Positions 6,030 to 13,034 of a DNA stretch of 23,079 nt are shown piece after piece. A program made the position numbers and the translations under genes. The notes under the pieces were generated by a model. It made no database searches and was not told the origin of the DNA. It saw nothing but the letters and a program-made list of their open reading frames with translations. Source of the stretch: a virus; IMG/VR virus record IMGVR_UViG_3300031886_000047, positions 1 to 23,079 of that record; one strand, written 5' to 3'. Every line of letters starts with the position of its first letter. The first letter of the stretch is position 1.

Positions 6030-6317
6030 TTACTCGGTTTCACCACAAACGGCTGCTACAGATTTATTGTGCAGCACGATTTTCCGCTTATCTTCTAAGG
6101 CGATGCCGGAAATACTTTTCTCGGTAAGGTAAATAGCCTTGGTGAACTCACAGTCTTTAGTGAGCACCTGCACTTTTTCAGCAGAGGCAGCGCGGTAAGA
6201 CCAGAATGCAGAGGCAGCATTAACCCCTCCCAGGGCGAGTTCTGGCAGGATCGCGCAACCCGGCATCAAGCTCAGTATCATCATACTCAGCAACATCCTT
6301 GCGTACTTTGTTAACAA
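6030..6317 (-). CDS. o-spanin (Rz1-like outer-membrane lipoprotein)
   Basis: This is the outer-membrane half of a two-component spanin, which with the i-spanin fuses inner and outer membranes in the last step of lysis. From TTG 6317 the product begins MLTKYARMLLSMMILSLMPGC, a clean lipoprotein signal: basic n-region, hydrophobic core and lipidation Cys at residue 21. After that come a Gly/Ala/Pro stretch and a C-terminal part with two more cysteines (DCEF and VCGE) that could form a disulfide. The gene starts out of frame inside the i-spanin gene and runs 190 bases past its end, an arrangement known from many phages. AAAGGAGGGG at 6329-6338 lies 11 bases upstream. An ATG at 6296 is an alternative start but would lack the basic n-region. 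Confidence in the spanin role is good. Confidence 0.75.
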   Translation of the reverse strand: MLTKYARMLLSMMILSLMPGCAILPELALGGVNAASAFWSYRAASAEKVQVLTKDCEFTKAIYLTEKSISGIALEDKRKIVLHNKSVAAVCGETE

Positions 6318-6438
6318 GTGTTTGAATACCCCTCCTTTGGCGCTCAGTTTCTGCCCGAGTGGTCTCACGCTCCCACCTACGGCCTATCCAGATTGCCCCT
6401 GCCAGTGCCACCAAGACAGCAAGTGTAGTCCAAGTCAA
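6220..6438 (-). CDS. i-spanin (Rz-like inner-membrane protein)
   Basis: This 72-residue protein has one N-terminal membrane anchor (TTLAVLVALAGAIWIG, residues 4-19) and then a highly charged, helical periplasmic stretch rich in Arg, Glu and Asp. This is the topology of Rz-type i-spanins, although it is shorter than lambda Rz. It starts with TTG, overlapping the TGA of the holin-like gene (6435-6438). With no ribosome site nearby, translation probably depends on reinitiation after the holin. Its 3' half contains the o-spanin start in another frame. Identification rests on topology and on the embedded lipoprotein partner, not on a sequence motif. Confidence 0.68.
   Translation of the reverse strand: MTWTTLAVLVALAGAIWIGRRWERETTRAETERQRRGIQTLVNKVRKDVAEYDDTELDAGLRDPARTRPGRG
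6329..6338 (-). promoter_or_regulatory. Ribosome binding site for the o-spanin, inside the i-spanin gene
   Basis: AAAGGAGGGG on the minus strand lies 11 bases upstream of TTG 6317. It is the strongest Shine-Dalgarno match in this overlap and is the reason for preferring 6317 over ATG 6296. Confidence 0.5.
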
Positions 6439-6620
6439 GTTGAGATAGAGTCTTCCGTGACGAACCTCAGTACTAGATTCACACCACCCATAATCACTGC
6501 GACAGTCTCAACCTGTACCTCTGGGGTCAGAATATTCGTAACACCAGCACCCTCAAGAATCACTGCGAGTACGGCCAAACCATTCGCCCAGATTGTTTTA
6601 CTTTTGTACCATTTCTTCAT
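6435..6620 (-). CDS. Holin-like small membrane protein, 61 aa
   Basis: This is a very small membrane protein beginning MKKWYKSKTIWANGLAVLAV, with a second hydrophobic segment around VAVIMGGVNLVLRF and a charged C-terminus. It therefore has two candidate membrane helices, the architecture of class II holins. The KSKTIWAN start is a pattern I know from small phage proteins annotated as holin-like. It sits directly upstream of the spanin pair, which supports a lysis role. AAAGGAG, six bases before the ATG, is a strong ribosome site. A lytic enzyme is not recognisable next to it. Confidence 0.68.
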   Translation of the reverse strand: MKKWYKSKTIWANGLAVLAVILEGAGVTNILTPEVQVETVAVIMGGVNLVLRFVTEDSIST

Positions 6621-6636
6621 AATTTACTCCTTTCCT

Positions 6637-6960
6637 TTAAATAGCGAAAGACGAACCACAACCACATGTCGTAGTTACATTCGGATTACTAATTTCAAAA
6701 TGACAGGATTCAAAGCTCTCCGTGTAATCTATTTTAGCCCCGTGTAAGTACTGAGCACTGATAGGGTCCACAACGAGCTTGACTCCCTGATTCTCAACTA
6801 TCAAATCCCCTTCCTCTTCCTTTTCGTCCAAAGTAAATCCATATTTAAATCCAGAACACCCCCCACCTGATACAAGAACACGAAGATTTAACTTAGCCTC
6901 GCCCTCTTCTTTTAAGACCTCTTGTACTTTTAAAGCTGCAGTGTCGGTGAAAATAATCAT
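6637..6960 (-). CDS. erpA: ErpA/IscA-type iron-sulfur cluster carrier protein
   Basis: This is an A-type carrier that accepts Fe-S clusters from the Isc or Suf machinery and delivers them to apo-proteins. It is full length (107 residues) with all three cluster-binding cysteines: C35 in SGGGCSGF, and C99 and C101 in CGCGSSF at the C-terminus. Close similarity to Escherichia coli ErpA runs through the core ([29 protein letters not shown]). It is probably functional and acts in the host cytoplasm as an auxiliary metabolic gene. It begins one base after the stop of the 58-aa gene upstream (TAACATG) with no strong ribosome site, so translation is probably coupled. Position within the late operon implies expression late in infection. 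Confidence 0.93.
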   Translation of the reverse strand: MIIFTDTAALKVQEVLKEEGEAKLNLRVLVSGGGCSGFKYGFTLDEKEEEGDLIVENQGVKLVVDPISAQYLHGAKIDYTESFESCHFEISNPNVTTTCGCGSSFAI

Positions 6961-6961
6961 G

Positions 6962-7138
6962 TTAAGAAGCGTCTTCCGCAGCTTCGTTTATGTCAATAGC
7001 GCCCAAAATAAAACCCTGCTGCTCTTCAAAAAGATCCCTAAAGTCCTCCAATTTCATAAAACTTATTCCCGCTTTACTTTGGTGTTTGGCATAAATACCA
7101 TACAACATTTGAAGCTGTTCCTCAGTATATAGAATCAT
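6962..7138 (-). CDS. Small conserved phage protein, 58 aa
   Basis: This is a short helical protein ([20 protein letters not shown], then a [12 protein letters not shown] segment) with an acidic C-terminus. The combination of 'Y[ST]EEQL...Y' and 'L/R-EDFRD.[FY]E' is one I associate with uncharacterised proteins common in marine phages. No function is known. ATG 7138 is preferred over the in-frame GTG at 7150 because the purine-rich GGGGGTGG lies just upstream of it. It is followed after one base by erpA, and the two are presumably translated as a unit. No membrane segment or signal peptide is seen. Confidence 0.65.
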   Translation of the reverse strand: MILYTEEQLQMLYGIYAKHQSKAGISFMKLEDFRDLFEEQQGFILGAIDINEAAEDAS

Positions 7139-7165
7139 CACCACCCCCACGCACAGCCACCAAGC

Positions 7166-7273
7166 TTATCCTAAGTAGCACCCGCGTAAAGTCACCACAA
7201 CGCAAAGTGCTAGCATCCCCACTACTACCCACTCCCACCTACGCCAATCTCTCCAATTAAAATTTAAACGCAT
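7166..7273 (-). CDS. Trp-rich single-span microprotein, 35 aa
   Basis: This is a short gene that automatic calling can miss. Reading leftward, AAAAGGAG is followed six bases later by ATG 7273 and 34 further codons to TAA 7166-7168. The product starts MRLNFNWRDWRRWEW, an amphipathic Trp/Arg-rich head, followed by one hydrophobic segment (VVVGMLALCVVVTL) and a short tail with a Cys. This gives the look of a tiny inner-membrane protein with its N-terminus in the cytoplasm. It fills the otherwise empty gap between 7139 and 7289. The strong ribosome site and the coherent protein make it more than a chance frame. Function is unknown; position suggests lysis or envelope action. Confidence 0.6.
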   Translation of the reverse strand: MRLNFNWRDWRRWEWVVVGMLALCVVVTLRGCYLG

Positions 7274-7289
7274 CTGCAACTCCTTTTCT

Positions 7290-7631
7290 CTAAATAGAAC
7301 AGTGAAAATATGCTAAACCTATTACGGCATTATTCCTGTGACCCTTTGCTTCTAGTTGTGCGATAATTCTCTGGGCTTCTATTATCTCTGATTTAAGAAT
7401 ATTGTATTGGGCTTGTGTTATTATACCAGCCCTTAACTTAGTACCTAAAAAAACTCTCCAACGTCCGATTAAAAGCTCTCGGTTCTTTGCAGGAACCAGT
7501 ACCTCTATGAACTCCAGTACGTGGGTGCAGGCCGTAGGTACAGAGGACTCAACAGCAACGGCCTCAAAAGACAACGACAACAGAAGTAGCAAAAACACCC
7601 TTAATCGGCGTGAGCAACTGCATACCACCAT
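7290..7631 (-). CDS. Exported hypothetical protein, about 113 aa
   Basis: The N-terminus carries two arginines followed by a long Leu run (RRLRVFLLLLLSLSFEAVA), a typical signal peptide with a likely cleavage after AVA. The mature part is about 80 residues, mostly helical, with charged segments (AQYNILKSEIIEAQRIIAQ) and cysteines near both ends. I recognise no enzyme motif, so I cannot call it an endolysin. ATG 7631 overlaps the end of the oxygenase gene by 31 bases; an in-frame TTG at 7640 and a GTG just before the Leu run are alternative starts. A periplasmic role near the lysis genes is plausible from position only. Confidence 0.6.
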   Translation of the reverse strand: MVVCSCSRRLRVFLLLLLSLSFEAVAVESSVPTACTHVLEFIEVLVPAKNRELLIGRWRVFLGTKLRAGIITQAQYNILKSEIIEAQRIIAQLEAKGHRNNAVIGLAYFHCSI

Positions 7632-8164
7632 CCCGTACAAATGTATTTAACCCCTTGTAATGGCGGGTTGCCCCGGTGTTGCCAAGGCCAAGCTGCAGGC
7701 CATATAGCTAATCTACCGGCTTTGGGTTGTACCCGCATAGCTTGATTTAAGAACTCCGTTTCTCCACCCTCTGTTATGTCATTCATGTACAAAGACCAAA
7801 CTAACCGTCTGGCTGATGCTTGAGCCTTGTTCATCTGCTCACTGTGCCAAACGTGATAGCCGCCTCCGGGTTCTGTTCTTTGCATCTTAACGTTATAACC
7901 TTGGAGGTGTAGCTCCACTCCCCCAGGAAATAAAGACAAGTAATCGTCAAGATATGGTTGAAGAAGGCTGTGGATCACCCCTGCTAGGTGCGGGGAATGG
8001 TCTTCAATCATTATTGAACTGTCTTTTCTTCCAAGGGACGATTGAAATTGACTTTCGCCACTAAAAGAAGACACTTCACTAATCTCGTCAAACCTTTTTA
8101 TTATTTTCTGTAGTGTTTCCTCATCTATAACATCATCATAAGCTCTTATAAAAGAGTCCATCAT
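7601..8164 (-). CDS. 2-oxoglutarate/Fe(II)-dependent oxygenase, prolyl-4-hydroxylase type
   Basis: This is a cupin-fold dioxygenase that would use 2-oxoglutarate, O2 and Fe(II) to hydroxylate a protein or other substrate. The metal triad is H107-x-E109 (YHVWHSEQ) and H163 (WQHRGNPP), with K173 (KYICTGWW) as the likely 2-oxoglutarate anchor. The block YMNDITEGGETEF is diagnostic of phage and bacterial members. The first motif is HxE in place of the more common HxD, which I have seen in marine phage relatives. At 187 residues it is a single catalytic domain. GAGAGG lies upstream of ATG 8164. It sits between the large ejection protein gene and the lysis/accessory genes. The substrate cannot be told from sequence; virion or host proteins are possible. 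Confidence 0.86.
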   Translation of the reverse strand: MMDSFIRAYDDVIDEETLQKIIKRFDEISEVSSFSGESQFQSSLGRKDSSIMIEDHSPHLAGVIHSLLQPYLDDYLSLFPGGVELHLQGYNVKMQRTEPGGGYHVWHSEQMNKAQASARRLVWSLYMNDITEGGETEFLNQAMRVQPKAGRLAIWPAAWPWQHRGNPPLQGVKYICTGWWYAVAHAD

Positions 8165-8182
8165 TAGAAAACCTCTCGTTTG

Positions 8183-11100
8183 CTATTCTTCTATAGGATC
8201 TTCAAAAGCGTCTTTAAAATTATACTTACGCTCAATTCTTGCAAGCTCCGTTCTCCAAGCTCCTGTGTTAGGTTTTCTGCGTGCTCTTGCTATAACTTTC
8301 CAAAAGTCTTTCCGGTTTGAAAGGCGTTTTAAGTTTGTTCTTGGTGTGTCAGAAAGTAAAGAATGCAACGCTGCTTTTGAAGGCACTACTCCTTTTAAAT
8401 CTTTTGAAAAGAAAATCTTTCTAGCCGCTGCTTTACCTACAAGATTTTTTAAATCTATATAAAGTTTTGCTAAACCTTGTTGAGCAGCGTACTGCACTCT
8501 TAAAGTTTCTTCGTAATCCTCAAGTAAACTTACAGGATCAAGTTCTATATTAGGGTCTCGTAAAGATTGTTGTAGTGTTTTATAAAATTTGTTCCAATAA
8601 GCGTTAGCATTTCTATTTAACTCTCGCAAAGCATATCCAGAAGAGGTTTTTAAATTAATTCTATGTGTTTTCAAAGCCCCAGGATTAAATCCTTGTCTTT
8701 GTAAGATAGACCCTAGTTCCGATATATCTTTTGGAGGCTGTCTGTATTCTCCGAAAGCCTTTGGATACATAATTTTTTCTATAGCTTCTGGCATAGCGCC
8801 TACAGCGCGAGTAGCATCTGCAGATAATTTAACAAAGGAAGGTAAAGCACTGCGTACAAATGTTCTTGTGTCTTTAGCAGAATCATAGTTAGGATCATCT
8901 AAATTAGTTGCTAAATTAAAGAGTGCTTGGCCTCCTTGTAAGACTAAACTAGGATCAGTAAACGGCGAGACAAAAGCCTTTGCAGCTTCAAGACCTTGGT
9001 TTCGTAACAATTCATTTACTGGTGCTCCATCAGCTATTCCTTGCATAACCGGAGCTACTACAGCAGTTAGCGGCTGGTATGGATTAGAATAATCCCAAGT
9101 AAGGTACTCAGCTTCTAATGTTTTAGGGTCTAAATTCTCTAGTGTCAAAGCGCCATATTGATGAAAACTTGGTAAAAAATCTCTAAGGCTTTCTACTTTT
9201 TGTTCGTCATTTCTTTCAGAATTTAAATGTTGAGAGATTGCAAAAGGAGTTGCAGCCAGCCCATACATAGAAGCCATCCGTGTACCGCCTTTAGTTATTA
9301 AGGCTTTGTTTCCCAAGGCATAACCTTCTTCCATTTCTTTAGCGCCTAATCTAAAAATATTCCAAGCGTTCCTAAAAACTTCTGCAGGATACGCGGAGAA
9401 ATTACCTATAACAGGGACTGCAGCCATTTTCTCTAAAGCCAAAGGTACTCTAGTGTATACGGGCATAATGTTTAAAGTTTTTTGTGCGGCTAGCTCCGCT
9501 ATAGCTTTCTCTTCCGAAAAACCTTCGCGACCAATCTTTGCTCTTTGCGCAGCTAACGGCCCCGCACCTTCTAACTCAGTGCCTCTCCCAAACCCTTTAT
9601 TTAATGCCCTAATTTTAATTAATTTTTGTTCGGGGGTTAGTGTTTTCCAAAGTTCTTTTTCTGCCCCTAATTCAGAAAGATAGGTTGATATTTTGGCTAT
9701 ATTATCTGTACCTTGATATAGTTTCATAGCAGCTTTACCTGCTTTCGTACCTGCTAACCCTAATGTACCATATTTTTCAATAACACCTGGGTCTTCTGTT
9801 ATTTCTCTGCCTAATCTAGTTAATATTTGTTCAAGCTCAACTGACGTACTTGTGATTCCAGAGCGTTGAATACCTTCAATAAGCTCTGCTCTTTCTGTTT
9901 TAGACATTTTTGAAAGTGCTTGTATTTCTTTTCTTGTTCTTACCCAAGCACCAGAGCCGACAAATGCTTGCGCTGCTCCTAAAGCATTTCTCATATGTGC
10001 TATAGGATTGTAAACAGTCTTACCGAGTTTAAACGTGCCTTGTAACCGCGCAATGGGTCTTAAATGCTGAGTAATCGTGCCACTAGTATAGGGGTTTTGC
10101 CATCTGTTTTTATTTAAAAAAGGGCTTACGGCAGGAGCTAGCCGTTCAGCTTCTGCCCGTGAAATCCAAACTTGTTCCCCATCACTGGTAATTCTATTAG
10201 GTCCAACCGCTATTAGCGATTCTGTTTCACGGCCAAACTTGTCTTTAGTTCCGCTACCTACTACGCGAACCACATCTGACTCAAGTATACCTTCGCTTTT
10301 ACCTGCAGCCTGGGCCGCTGCGTTTAACCTCTCGGCAGCTTCTTCCTGTGTAGTGGCTCTAACTGCTTTGTTTCGAGAAAGAAGACTATCAGATAGACTT
10401 GTTCCAAACCTTATACCATCTACTGAATCTAATATTCCAGCAACTGACCAAACTAATCTTTGAGAAGGGGAGTAATTTTTTCCCCAGATTAATTTTTGAA
10501 ACTCTGGAATAGCTTTTCGAGCTTCTGTAACATTTCCTTGGAGTTTAAAACCCCTGCCATTCGTAGGCTCATACATTCTTCTAGCTAAACTTTCTGCCCA
10601 CTGTAGCCCTTCTGTACCACTCAAAGCCTCCGACAACGCCTTTGGATCAACAAAATGTTTACGACCGTTAACTTTTAAAGAAACAATATTTAAATCCTTA
10701 ACAGTTTTAGAGACCCAATCCGGGTTTGCTCTTGCGTGGGTTAATAAATCATTGACTACATCAGTACCTCCTTGTTTTGTCTGTTCAACAAACTTATCAA
10801 AAGTTTGTGAACGTTTTGAAACAGAAAACACTTCGTAAATTTGTCGCGCATAATCCTTGTCAGCATTAAAAATTGACGAAAAATCTTCTTTAAGATATCG
10901 AGTTTTTTGCGCATACCTTTGCAAATCTTTAATAAAATTTTGTGAAGTTCCTATAGCTTCTTTAAGTTCTGTAGGTATAGAAGCATCTTGTAAATTAGTT
11001 TCTCTAAGCTTTTTTTCACCTGGAGCTAAGATGTCATTAACAAATTTTTGTGCCTCTTCCATGTCGGTAAAACGTCCTGTTTCTACAGACCTAGCTAAAG

Positions 11101-11926
11101 CTTTGTTGAGCTGCTCTCCTATTGCATAAGCTTGCGTTTGAAATGTTTTTGACTCTGCTGCCTGTTGCTCTGCAAGCCTTACTTCAAATCCTTTTCCTAC
11201 ATCTCTCGGTAACATATTGTTAACAAGCCACCGAGCAGCGCCTGTATCTCCAATAGTTTTATCTAATGTTCTAATACCAGCGCCTAGTCCTGCGCTTAAA
11301 GCTCCTCCAGCAAGTACCGAAGCTGGCCCCTCTATAGTCCCAACAAGAGCCGCTTCACCTAAGTCTATATCCGTCCTATTACCAATATCTATTTCGGTTT
11401 GTTGCTTCTTTATATTCCTAAAAGAAGAACCAGCACCAGTTACTGCAGACTCTGTAAGCATAGGAGCTAAAGACGCTCTAAGTTTAGCTTTTAAATAATT
11501 TTTTGTAGTTTGTTTAGCTGTTTCTTTGGCTCCAAATACTGCTGCACCCCCTACCCCAAAGCTTGCCATCCCCGCAAAAGCACCTAAGATATTAGTTGGG
11601 TCTGCTATCGCAGAAAGTAAATGGTCTTTTATTGCATCAAAAGCTGGTGCTCCTCCTTTTTTATGAAAGTCAGGTATTTGTTTAGCTAATGATAAAGCTG
11701 CACCAAATTCTGCTTTTTGCCTAGGAGACATTTTTTTTACACTACCAGCAACTCCTAACGTAGTAACAAAATTATTTTCAAAATATCTTTCTTTACTTAA
11801 AAAATCATCTACTATCTCTTTAGGGTTTTTATTAGGGGTCTCGCCCAAAGCAACTAAAGACCTATAGGCAGAGTTTACAAAACGTTTGTTATTGATTAAA
11901 CTATTATATGTTACTTTAGAAACCAT
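8183..11926 (-). CDS. Large internal virion / DNA ejection protein, 1247 aa
   Basis: This is the largest protein in the window, in the position of T7 gp16, at the far end of the internal virion block. It has no visible lytic transglycosylase motif, unlike T7 gp16. Alanine/glycine-rich hydrophobic segments at residues about 103-132 and 190-218 could insert into the host membrane when the protein is ejected. The remainder is largely helical and polar, with a long central part (LGKTVYNPIAHMRNALG region) that resembles very large virion proteins of uncultured marine podoviruses. The ribosome site is weak (CAGAG). It follows the 355-aa virion gene after 29 bases. Its role in ejecting DNA across the envelope is inferred from gene order and composition. 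Confidence 0.72.
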   Translation of the reverse strand: MVSKVTYNSLINNKRFVNSAYRSLVALGETPNKNPKEIVDDFLSKERYFENNFVTTLGVAGSVKKMSPRQKAEFGAALSLAKQIPDFHKKGGAPAFDAIKDHLLSAIADPTNILGAFAGMASFGVGGAAVFGAKETAKQTTKNYLKAKLRASLAPMLTESAVTGAGSSFRNIKKQQTEIDIGNRTDIDLGEAALVGTIEGPASVLAGGALSAGLGAGIRTLDKTIGDTGAARWLVNNMLPRDVGKGFEVRLAEQQAAESKTFQTQAYAIGEQLNKALARSVETGRFTDMEEAQKFVNDILAPGEKKLRETNLQDASIPTELKEAIGTSQNFIKDLQRYAQKTRYLKEDFSSIFNADKDYARQIYEVFSVSKRSQTFDKFVEQTKQGGTDVVNDLLTHARANPDWVSKTVKDLNIVSLKVNGRKHFVDPKALSEALSGTEGLQWAESLARRMYEPTNGRGFKLQGNVTEARKAIPEFQKLIWGKNYSPSQRLVWSVAGILDSVDGIRFGTSLSDSLLSRNKAVRATTQEEAAERLNAAAQAAGKSEGILESDVVRVVGSGTKDKFGRETESLIAVGPNRITSDGEQVWISRAEAERLAPAVSPFLNKNRWQNPYTSGTITQHLRPIARLQGTFKLGKTVYNPIAHMRNALGAAQAFVGSGAWVRTRKEIQALSKMSKTERAELIEGIQRSGITSTSVELEQILTRLGREITEDPGVIEKYGTLGLAGTKAGKAAMKLYQGTDNIAKISTYLSELGAEKELWKTLTPEQKLIKIRALNKGFGRGTELEGAGPLAAQRAKIGREGFSEEKAIAELAAQKTLNIMPVYTRVPLALEKMAAVPVIGNFSAYPAEVFRNAWNIFRLGAKEMEEGYALGNKALITKGGTRMASMYGLAATPFAISQHLNSERNDEQKVESLRDFLPSFHQYGALTLENLDPKTLEAEYLTWDYSNPYQPLTAVVAPVMQGIADGAPVNELLRNQGLEAAKAFVSPFTDPSLVLQGGQALFNLATNLDDPNYDSAKDTRTFVRSALPSFVKLSADATRAVGAMPEAIEKIMYPKAFGEYRQPPKDISELGSILQRQGFNPGALKTHRINLKTSSGYALRELNRNANAYWNKFYKTLQQSLRDPNIELDPVSLLEDYEETLRVQYAAQQGLAKLYIDLKNLVGKAAARKIFFSKDLKGVVPSKAALHSLLSDTPRTNLKRLSNRKDFWKVIARARRKPNTGAWRTELARIERKYNFKDAFEDPIEE

Positions 11927-11955
11927 TTATATTTTACTCTGGATAACTTTTGCAG

Positions 11956-13023
11956 TTACTCATAAAGTCTTGGTTCGCTAGATCCTTTGCGTTCAACACG
12001 CAGGTACTCCCTCTGTGGATAACCTCCTTCAGGGGTTCCTTTATGATATGTTACGCTCCAAGGCATTAACTCCTCTAGTACTTTACTAATTAGTGCTCTA
12101 GGGCCAGGATTCTTTTTTGTGCGTGCTATGCTATCTTGAATAAGGTTGTACATAGATTCCATTATTTTTGGTGTAATGTCTGCTAGCAATGGGACGTCTG
12201 TAATACCTATTCTGCTTGCTAACTGGTACACAAGCTTTTCAAGATCTGGAGAGTACCCTGCCTCCTCTAAATTTTCTCCAATGCTCTGCCTTTGGACAGC
12301 AGACGGCACATTTGAATCCACAGTGGTATCCTTCGGGCCTCCAGTACCAAGAAGTCCTTCGTCGTCGTCCCCACCCACGGCCCCTAGTGTTTCTAGCTTT
12401 AGGGTAGGCATGGCTTGACTTGTCCCAACGCCAGCCTTAATGCCAGACCCAATAGCAAGCTCCGTTAAAATCTTATTATACGCTCCTATTTGTTCCTGGT
12501 AAGCTCCAATATGTTCCGCATAGGTTTGAAGAATACTAGGGTCGGTTTCTGCTAACTTATATATTCTATCTAGTTCTTTTTCAATAGATGATATATTACT
12601 AGTTATTGTTTTAGAGGCTCTAGTAAAGTCCGCAGTAGATTCCGCTCGGCGTGCTGTGTCTGCGGCTTTGGTCATCCTGTCTTTAGATTCTAAAAGAGCG
12701 TGGTCTTGAACCTTTAACTCTGAGTCTAATTTTCTGATGTCTCTTTTTTCTTTTCTACCTTCTTTTTCTCTTGTATAAAGTGTATCTTGTAGCTCTATAA
12801 TCTTTTGAGGATCTGAGAACCAAGTTCCCATACCTTGTCGCACAGTTTCAATAGCTTCTGGTGTACCTAACGTACCATGCTGTGCTAAAGCTTTGTTTAT
12901 AGCACCTCTAGTCTTAGCTCCTCTGATGAGACCCGTCAGTTCCTTGCCTAGCGCAAGGCCGTCAACTTCTTTAGTACGTCGGTCAGGCATTACGAAATTT
13001 GGTATATCTGCTCTAGTAATCAT
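11956..13023 (-). CDS. Internal virion protein candidate with coiled coil, 355 aa
   Basis: Residues about 70-170 are a charged, heptad-like helical region (EKEGRKEKRDIRKLDSELK and neighbours) expected to form a coiled coil. A Gly/Asp-rich linker (GGDDDEG) follows, then a helical C-terminal domain. There is no signal peptide or enzymatic motif. It lies between the Gly-rich 410-aa virion protein and the 1247-aa ejection protein, the place occupied by T7 gp15-like internal core proteins. A structural role is inferred from this synteny; no family is recognised. The gene is separated by only 11 bases from its upstream neighbour. Confidence 0.68.
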   Translation of the reverse strand: MITRADIPNFVMPDRRTKEVDGLALGKELTGLIRGAKTRGAINKALAQHGTLGTPEAIETVRQGMGTWFSDPQKIIELQDTLYTREKEGRKEKRDIRKLDSELKVQDHALLESKDRMTKAADTARRAESTADFTRASKTITSNISSIEKELDRIYKLAETDPSILQTYAEHIGAYQEQIGAYNKILTELAIGSGIKAGVGTSQAMPTLKLETLGAVGGDDDEGLLGTGGPKDTTVDSNVPSAVQRQSIGENLEEAGYSPDLEKLVYQLASRIGITDVPLLADITPKIMESMYNLIQDSIARTKKNPGPRALISKVLEELMPWSVTYHKGTPEGGYPQREYLRVERKGSSEPRLYE

Positions 13024-13034
13024 TATATCTACCT

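Noticed and set aside
6322-6747. Plus-strand open frame of 141 codons across holin and erpA
   Set aside because: It runs antisense to three supported minus-strand genes and its product (Pro/Ser/Thr/Cys-rich) has no coherent domain.
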